From positions 1-13,816 of the forward strand of contig CACYDO010000241.1 of assembly GCA_902773165.1 (NCBI GenBank): a stretch of DNA of 13,816 bases. The letters are read 5' to 3'. Source of the stretch: an uncultured Ruminococcus sp. GTDB lineage: Bacteria; Bacillota; Clostridia; Oscillospirales; Acutalibacteraceae. The position numbers and the translations under genes are program-made. Each line of letters opens with the position of its first letter. Position 1 is the stretch's first letter. Below are positions 1 to 4,257 of this stretch, one piece after another. Under the pieces are notes generated by a model. That model made no database searches. It was not told the origin of the DNA and was given only the letters and a program-made list of their open reading frames with translations.

Positions 1-1
1 A

Positions 2-1204
2 GAATTTAACGGCAATCTGCCCGTTATTAAAGTAATAGGCGTTGGCGGCGGCGGCGGAAACGCAGTTAACCGCATGGTAGACAGCGGCGTGCAGTCGGTT
101 GAATTTATTGCTATCAATACGGACGACCATGTTCTGCAAATGTCCAAAGCCAATCAGAAGATCCATATCGGTGAGAAGCTCACCCACGGCAAGGGCGCAG
201 GCTCTCAGCCGGCTATAGGCGAAAAGGCCGCTATCGAAAACAGCGACGAGATCGCTGCCGTTCTTAAGGATACCGACATGGTGTTCATTACCGCAGGTAT
301 GGGCGGCGGCACAGGTACGGGCGCAGCTCCGATCGTTGCCAAGATCGCTAAGGAAATGGGTATTCTTACAGTCGCTATCGTTACAAAGCCCTTTGCATTT
401 GAAGGAAAACACCGCATGAAGCAGGCGGAGGCAGGTATTGAGGAGCTTCGTCAGAACGTTGATTCACTCGTTATCGTTCCGAATGAAAGACTTAAAAAGC
501 TCGACGATCTCCCGACTCTTACGCTGAAAAATGCATTCTCTATCGCAGACGATGTTCTCAAGCAGGGCGTTCAGAGCATTTCCGACCTTATCCTTGTTCC
601 CGGTCTTGTTAACCTCGACTTCGCAGACGTTACAGCTGTTATGGCAGACGCAGGTCTTGCTCACATGGGCGTTGGCGTTGCAACAGGCGAGGGCAAAGCG
701 GAAACAGCCGCTATCAAGGCTATCAGCTCGCCGCTTCTCGAAACTACGATCGAAGGCGCTAAGGGTCTTGTTGTCAATATTACAGCTTCGCCCGATGTTG
801 GTCTTGAAGAGATCGACAAGGCTTCTACTCTCATTACAAGCAAGGCAGATGAAGACGCAAACATCATCTGGGGTGCTGCGCTTAAAGACGATATGCAGGA
901 TAAGATCCAGATCACTGTTATTGCAACAGGCTTTGGCGACGACGTTCCTGTTCCCGGCACTCAGCCCAGACAGACTGCTCAGTCTTCTGCCCCCACATAC
1001 ACTACTGCTTCAACAGCAGCTGCTGCCGTAAATACAGCTAAAGCAGTTCAGTCGAAGACTGTTTCCAACGGTCCCGAGAGAAGAACAGTAGAGATTAACG
1101 TTAACAAGCCTGCTGCACCGACTGCAGAGCCGAAGAAAAGTGCAGCTCCCGTTGACGAGGACGACGCTTTTTTTCAGATAATGAAAATGTTTAACGACGA
1201 TTGA
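2..1204 (+). CDS. ftsZ: Cell division protein FtsZ (5'-truncated by window edge)
   Basis: Tubulin-like GTPase that polymerises into the cytokinetic Z ring at mid-cell. The frame is open from base 2; by comparison with E. coli FtsZ only about 4-8 N-terminal residues are missing, so the true start lies upstream of the window and the internal ATG at 74 is not the start. Of 400 visible residues, the Gly-rich nucleotide loop GVGGGGGNAVNRM is near the beginning, the tubulin signature GGGTGTG is at about visible residues 101-107, and the TKPFAFEG and GLVNLDFADV blocks follow. After the globular domain (ending near ITVIATGFGDD) comes an Ala/Thr/Pro/Gln-rich linker of about 80 residues. The extreme C terminus is acidic (DEDDAFFQIMKMFNDD) and lacks the usual basic Pro-Phe-Leu-Arg type partner-binding peptide. 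A terminator follows directly, so ftsZ is the last gene of its transcript. Confidence 0.96.
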   Translation, partial: EFNGNLPVIKVIGVGGGGGNAVNRMVDSGVQSVEFIAINTDDHVLQMSKANQKIHIGEKLTHGKGAGSQPAIGEKAAIENSDEIAAVLKDTDMVFITAGMGGGTGTGAAPIVAKIAKEMGILTVAIVTKPFAFEGKHRMKQAEAGIEELRQNVDSLVIVPNERLKKLDDLPTLTLKNAFSIADDVLKQGVQSISDLILVPGLVNLDFADVTAVMADAGLAHMGVGVATGEGKAETAAIKAISSPLLETTIEGAKGLVVNITASPDVGLEEIDKASTLITSKADEDANIIWGAALKDDMQDKIQITVIATGFGDDVPVPGTQPRQTAQSSAPTYTTASTAAAAVNTAKAVQSKTVSNGPERRTVEINVNKPAAPTAEPKKSAAPVDEDDAFFQIMKMFNDD

Positions 1205-1250
1205 TATATTTGCAAAAAGCTTTAAAAGGCTTTAATAAAACTCATCTGAT

Positions 1251-1292
1251 AAGCTATCCCCCGACAGATCTGTTCGGGAGATAGCTTTTTTT
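1251..1292 (+). terminator. Intrinsic terminator after ftsZ
   Basis: The 14-nt arms AAGCTATCCCCCGA (1251-1264) and TCGGGAGATAGCTT (1274-1287) pair with a single C/A mismatch around a 9-nt loop. The 3' arm runs into a T tract at 1286-1292. It lies 47 nt after the ftsZ stop. Confidence 0.93.
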
Positions 1293-1345
1293 GTATATTT
1301 TACGCTAATTTGCATAAAATAATTATAATTTTATTTAAAAAGGTA

Positions 1346-1374
1346 TTGACAAAAGCGTTTTGCAATGATAATAT
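1346..1374 (+). promoter_or_regulatory. Sigma-A type promoter of the gpx-trxA-trxB genes
   Basis: A perfect -35 TTGACA (1346-1351), a 17-bp spacer and the -10 TAATAT (1369-1374). Transcription would start near 1381, leaving a leader of about 45 nt before the gpx ATG at 1426. The -10 overlaps the left arm of an 11-bp inverted repeat, so regulation by repressor occlusion is plausible. Confidence 0.88.
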
Positions 1375-1410
1375 TAACTTGTAAACGATTTAATTGCTCA
1401 CAAGTTAATA
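1372..1410. promoter_or_regulatory. 11-bp inverted repeat (operator candidate) at the gpx promoter
   Basis: TATTAACTTGT (1372-1382) and ACAAGTTAATA (1400-1410) are perfect reverse complements separated by 17 bp. The left arm covers part of the -10 and the predicted start site, so it is mostly not transcribed; this favours a DNA operator over an RNA hairpin. The right arm ends immediately before the ribosome binding site. The ohrR gene downstream is the obvious candidate regulator, but the repeat is not a literal copy of the TACAATT/AATTGTA site known for Bacillus OhrR. Confidence 0.6.
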
Positions 1411-1425
1411 TAAGGAGGATCAACT

Positions 1426-1968
1426 ATGAGCAGCTTTTACGATTATTCCGTACCCACACCGAAGGGTGAAATGTCAATGGAGGATTTCAGAGGAAAGGTA
1501 GTCCTTGTCGTAAATACGGCAACAGGCTGTGGATTTACACCGCAGTATAAAGACCTGGAGTCTATGTACGAAAAATATCACGAGAGAGGTCTTGAGATCC
1601 TCGATATTCCGTGCAATCAGTTTGCAGGACAAACGCCAGGAAATGACGACGAGATCCATGAGTTCTGTACTCTGAAATATCACACGCAGTTTCCTCAGAT
1701 GAAGAAATCTGACGTTAACGGTGAGAACGAGCTTCCACTTTATACATTTCTGAAAAGCCAGCAGGGTTTCCACGGCTTCGGTAAAGGTCCTAAAGCTCTT
1801 GTGATGGATACAATGCTAAAAAAGATTGATAAGGATTACAAGAATAATCCTAATATCAAATGGAATTTTACAAAGTTCCTCGTTGACAGAGAGGGAAAAG
1901 TGGTCGCAAGATTTGAGCCTATGGACGATATGAAGAAGATCGACGCAATGATATCGGAGCTTCTGTAA
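1426..1968 (+). CDS. Glutathione peroxidase family (probably thioredoxin-dependent) thiol peroxidase
   Basis: Cytosolic thiol peroxidase reducing hydrogen or organic hydroperoxides; bacterial members of this family (BtuE/BsaA type) generally take electrons from thioredoxin. The 180-residue length is typical. The peroxidatic residue is Cys35 in NTATGCGFTPQY, encoded by TGT, so it is a Cys rather than a selenocysteine enzyme. The other catalytic residues fit: Gln69 in NQFAGQTPG and Trp146-Asn147 in KWNFTKF. Cys81 in EFCTLKY lies where a resolving Cys is often assigned in Trx-type members. The start is supported by AAGGAGG at 1412-1418, 7 nt before the ATG. It is first in a co-directional run with trxA (24-nt gap) and trxB, which would supply its reductant. 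Confidence 0.93.
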   Translation: MSSFYDYSVPTPKGEMSMEDFRGKVVLVVNTATGCGFTPQYKDLESMYEKYHERGLEILDIPCNQFAGQTPGNDDEIHEFCTLKYHTQFPQMKKSDVNGENELPLYTFLKSQQGFHGFGKGPKALVMDTMLKKIDKDYKNNPNIKWNFTKFLVDREGKVVARFEPMDDMKKIDAMISELL

Positions 1969-1992
1969 AATAAAAAAAAGGAGTAATTAATT

Positions 1993-2307
1993 ATGTCAGC
2001 TATCAAATTAACATCAGATAATTTTAACGAAGAAGTCCTCATGAGCGGCACGCCCGTACTCGTAGATTTTTGGGCAGAGTGGTGCGGTCCGTGCAGAATG
2101 CTCTCTCCTGTTGTTCACGAGATCGGAGAAGAGCGCACAGATTTTAAGGTAGGAACGGTGAACGTTGACGAAGAACCCGAGCTTGCAGAAAAATTCGGTA
2201 TCAGCTCTATCCCTTGCCTTATTGTATTTAACGGCGGCAAGGAAGCAAAGCGCAGCGTTGGCGTTATCCCCAAGGACGCTGTTATTGATCTTGTAACGAA
2301 CGCATAA
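1993..2307 (+). CDS. trxA: Thioredoxin
   Basis: Small cytosolic dithiol carrier that reduces disulfides in peroxidases, ribonucleotide reductase and other targets. At 104 residues it has the canonical length. The active site WCGPC has Cys31 and Cys34, preceded by VLVDFWAEW. The cis-proline is Pro74 in SSIPCLIVF; the residue after it is Cys75 where Thr is usual, adding a third thiol close to the active site. AAGGAG lies just upstream of the ATG. The gene sits 24 nt after gpx and 13 nt before trxB, so it is almost certainly cotranscribed from the promoter at 1346-1374. Confidence 0.96.
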   Translation: MSAIKLTSDNFNEEVLMSGTPVLVDFWAEWCGPCRMLSPVVHEIGEERTDFKVGTVNVDEEPELAEKFGISSIPCLIVFNGGKEAKRSVGVIPKDAVIDLVTNA

Positions 2308-2320
2308 GAGGGTGTTCCCT

Positions 2321-3226
2321 ATGACAGATATTATCATTATCGGCGCAGGACCTGCCGGTCTGACCTCAGCGATATACGCGCAAAGAGCAGGCATGAGCGT
2401 GCTTCTGCTTGAAGCAAGAGCATATGGAGGACAGATAATCAACACGCCCGAGATCGACAACTATCCGGCGATGCCGCACGTTTCCGGCTTTGAGTTTGCG
2501 ACTAAGCTCTACGAGCAGGCGCGCAGCTTTGGCGCTGAGGTCAAGTTTGAAGCTGCCGTTTCTATTGAAGAAAACAATGATATAAAGCTTGTAAAAACAT
2601 CTAAAAACAATGTCTATGAGGCAAAAGCCGTAATTATTGCAACAGGCGCAAAAAATCGCCCTATGGGTCTTGACCGTGAGGAAGAGCTTATCGGAAAAGG
2701 CATATCCTATTGCGCAACGTGTGACGGAATGTTCTACCGCAAAAAGGACGTTGCTGTTTTCGGCGGCGGAAACACGGCTATCGAGGACGCGCTTTTCCTT
2801 TCGCAATACTGCAACAAGGTGTATGTCATTCACCGCCGGGATAAATTCAGAGGAGACGCAGCTGACGTTGAAAAGCTCAAAGCGCGTGAAAATGTTGAAT
2901 TCGTTCTCAATTCCACCGTTACGGCGCTTATTGCCGAGGACAAGCTTTCGGCAGTTGAGGTCACGGATAAAATAAGCGGCGAAAAGAAGCAGATCCCCGT
3001 ATCGGGACTATTCGTTGCGATCGGTCAGATGCCCGACAACGGCGCGTTTGCAAACGCTGTTGAGCTTGACGAAAATGGATATATCACTGCAAACGAGAGC
3101 TGCCGCACAAAAACAAAAGGCATATTTGTTGCAGGTGACTGCCGTACAAAGGAAGTGCGCCAACTTACAACAGCCGCCGCTGACGGCGCAGTTGCAGCTT
3201 TAGCTGCTGCGGCGTGTCGCCGCTGA
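2321..3226 (+). CDS. trxB: Thioredoxin-disulfide reductase (NADPH, FAD)
   Basis: Flavoprotein that transfers electrons from NADPH to oxidised thioredoxin. In the 301-residue protein: FAD-binding GAGPAG at residues 8-13, redox pair CATC (Cys131, Cys134), NADPH-binding GGGNTA (148-153), the NADPH phosphate-binding HRRDKFR (171-177), and the second FAD motif GIFVAGD (267-273) followed by QLTTAAADG. ATG 2321 is preferred over an in-frame GTG at 2312 because AAGAGGG (2306-2312) gives an 8-nt spacing to the ATG and overlaps the GTG. The last codons, rich in Ala and ending CRR, are part of a sequence duplicated just downstream, which may have altered the C terminus. Confidence 0.96.
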   Translation: MTDIIIIGAGPAGLTSAIYAQRAGMSVLLLEARAYGGQIINTPEIDNYPAMPHVSGFEFATKLYEQARSFGAEVKFEAAVSIEENNDIKLVKTSKNNVYEAKAVIIATGAKNRPMGLDREEELIGKGISYCATCDGMFYRKKDVAVFGGGNTAIEDALFLSQYCNKVYVIHRRDKFRGDAADVEKLKARENVEFVLNSTVTALIAEDKLSAVEVTDKISGEKKQIPVSGLFVAIGQMPDNGAFANAVELDENGYITANESCRTKTKGIFVAGDCRTKEVRQLTTAAADGAVAALAAAACRR

Positions 3227-3378
3227 CAGTTCCGGCGTACTTTGGTTGTGAAAATTAATTTGTTTCCGCGCCTCTGATATCCAGTTGGTGCAGTTGCAGC
3301 ATTATCGGCGGCGTGTCGCTGCTGACGGTTCCGGTGTACTTTGTTGTGACAATTAACTGGTTTCCGCGCCCTAAATAT
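3188..3378. repeat. Diverged tandem duplication of the trxB 3' end plus flank
   Basis: Copy A (about 3188-3280) contains the last 39 nt of trxB and 54 nt of downstream DNA. Copy B (about 3290-3378) repeats it with a few indels and substitutions, at roughly 80% identity by eye. Shared anchors in order are GCAGTTGCAGC, GGCGTGTCG, GTTCCGG, GTACTTTG and TTTCCGCGCC. Each copy has a GCGGCG/TGT hairpin (3209-3223 and 3308-3322); in copy B the one changed stem base still allows a G-U pair. No T tract follows, so these are not ordinary terminators. Confidence 0.8.
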
Positions 3379-3474
3379 GCGGTATATGTGCGGAAAATTT
3401 TAATTTCAATGACAAAGGATATATCAGCAATTTGATTTTCCCTAATCAATATCATACCCGGGAGTTGAGATAAC
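3227..3474. other. Intergenic region between trxB and ohrR
   Basis: A 248-nt gap. It holds the flank of copy A, all of copy B of the duplication, and just before ohrR a TTGATT/AATCAA inverted repeat. No convincing ORF, intrinsic terminator or consensus promoter was seen, so it is open whether ohrR is read through from trxB or has its own start. Confidence 0.6.
3432..3449. promoter_or_regulatory. Small inverted repeat upstream of ohrR
   Basis: TTGATT (3432-3437) and AATCAA (3444-3449) flank 6 bp and end 25 nt before the ohrR ATG. MarR-family genes are commonly autoregulated through such dyads, but the arms are short and AT-rich, so chance is possible. Confidence 0.35.
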
Positions 3475-3909
3475 ATGGAGTATAATTCCGATGAAGCATT
3501 AAAGCTAGAGAATCAGCTGTGCTTTCCGCTGTATGCGGCTGCACGGAAAATAGTAGGAGCTTATACTCCGTATCTTAAGCCTTTAGGGCTGACATATACG
3601 CAGTATATTCTTTTTCTTGTTCTTTGGGAGAAGGATCATATTACTGTCAGCGAAATATGCGAACGGCTTATGCTTGACAGCGGAACGGTAACGCCGCTGC
3701 TGAAAAAGCTTGAAGCGAAGGGCTATCTGCGACGTGAACGCTGTGACTGTGACGAACGCTGCGTTCGCGTTATACTCACAGAAGCCGGATACGCAATGAA
3801 GGAGAATGCCCGCGAAATACCAATGAAGGTAGGCAGCTGCTTAGCTCTCTCCCCCGAAAAAGCGCAGGAGCTGTATTCTATCCTATATCAGCTTCTGGAA
3901 AATAAATAA
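3475..3909 (+). CDS. OhrR-type MarR-family peroxide-sensing repressor
   Basis: Dimeric winged-helix repressor of the OhrR branch of MarR, which senses organic hydroperoxides through an N-terminal Cys. The 144-residue protein has the hallmark ENQLCFPLYAAAR with Cys16, and Tyr20, Tyr30 and Tyr41, matching the Cys15/Tyr19/Tyr29/Tyr40 constellation of B. subtilis OhrR with a one-residue shift. The recognition region is LDSGTVTPLLKKLEAKGY (68-84), and the wing carries DERCVRV. Cys122 lies 106 residues after Cys16, close to the spacing of the reactive and resolving Cys in two-Cys OhrR proteins. Three extra Cys (90, 92, 96) sit in the wing, which is unusual. GGGAG (3460-3464) gives a 10-nt spacing to the ATG. 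It lies downstream of gpx-trxA-trxB and probably controls them; that is inference. Confidence 0.9.
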   Translation: MEYNSDEALKLENQLCFPLYAAARKIVGAYTPYLKPLGLTYTQYILFLVLWEKDHITVSEICERLMLDSGTVTPLLKKLEAKGYLRRERCDCDERCVRVILTEAGYAMKENAREIPMKVGSCLALSPEKAQELYSILYQLLENK

Positions 3910-3914
3910 TAATT

Positions 3915-3956
3915 CGCCTTGCAGTTATATTGTACACTTCTGCAAGGCGTTTTTTT
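3915..3956 (+). terminator. Intrinsic terminator after ohrR
   Basis: A perfect 10-bp stem, CGCCTTGCAG (3915-3924) with CTGCAAGGCG (3940-3949), with a 15-nt loop and seven Ts (3950-3956). It starts 5 nt after the ohrR stop. Confidence 0.95.
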
Positions 3957-3974
3957 GTCGATTTTTGATTTCAT

Positions 3975-4008
3975 AAAAATCCGCCCCGGTCTCGGAGCGG
4001 ATTTTTTT
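3975..4008 (-). terminator. Terminator after the P-type ATPase frame (bidirectional sequence)
   Basis: AAAAATCCGC (3975-3984) pairs with GCGGATTTTT (3997-4006) around a 12-nt loop, with A/T tracts on both sides, so it can work on either strand. On the - strand it starts 9 nt after the TAA at 4018-4020 that closes the lysine-rich tail, not near the TAG at 4255-4257. Confidence 0.88.
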
Positions 4009-4017
4009 CATGAGAAA

Positions 4018-4257
4018 TTAATTTTTCTTCTTCTTCTTTTTCTTAGAACCGCCGGACTTGTTGCCGGAATTATTGGAGCCTCCCGATTTTTTCGCATCAC
4101 CGGAATTACCGGAGTTCTGCGGCTTTTTCTCTGCCGGAGCTTCCTTCTTAGGTTCAGCTTTTTTAGGCCCTTCCTTCTTAGGCTCTTCTGCCTTCTTCTC
4201 GGTCTTAACTTCCTTCTTAGGCTTCTCAACAACGAGAGGAATATCGAGATTATCCTA
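4018..4257 (-). other. In-frame lysine-rich tail beyond the amber codon of the P-type ATPase
   Basis: Reading on from the ATPase frame past TAG (4255-4257) gives 78 sense codons and then TAA (4018-4020). The tail starts DNLDIPLVVEKPKKE, continues with PKKE/PKKA repeats, then a Ser-Gly-Asn stretch with isolated Lys, and ends in seven Lys and Asn. It has no ATG or recognisable ribosome binding site of its own. Codon use (AAG, GAA, CCT, TCC GGC) is gene-like, and a terminator follows the TAA directly. It is most simply the former or conditional C terminus of the ATPase, separated by a nonsense change (CAG or AAG to TAG would suffice), a suppressed or recoded amber, or a sequencing error. A cytosolic disordered, strongly basic tail is predicted. 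Confidence 0.7.

Noticed and set aside
1426..1968. Selenocysteine-type glutathione peroxidase
   Set aside because: The catalytic codon is TGT (Cys), with no in-frame TGA.
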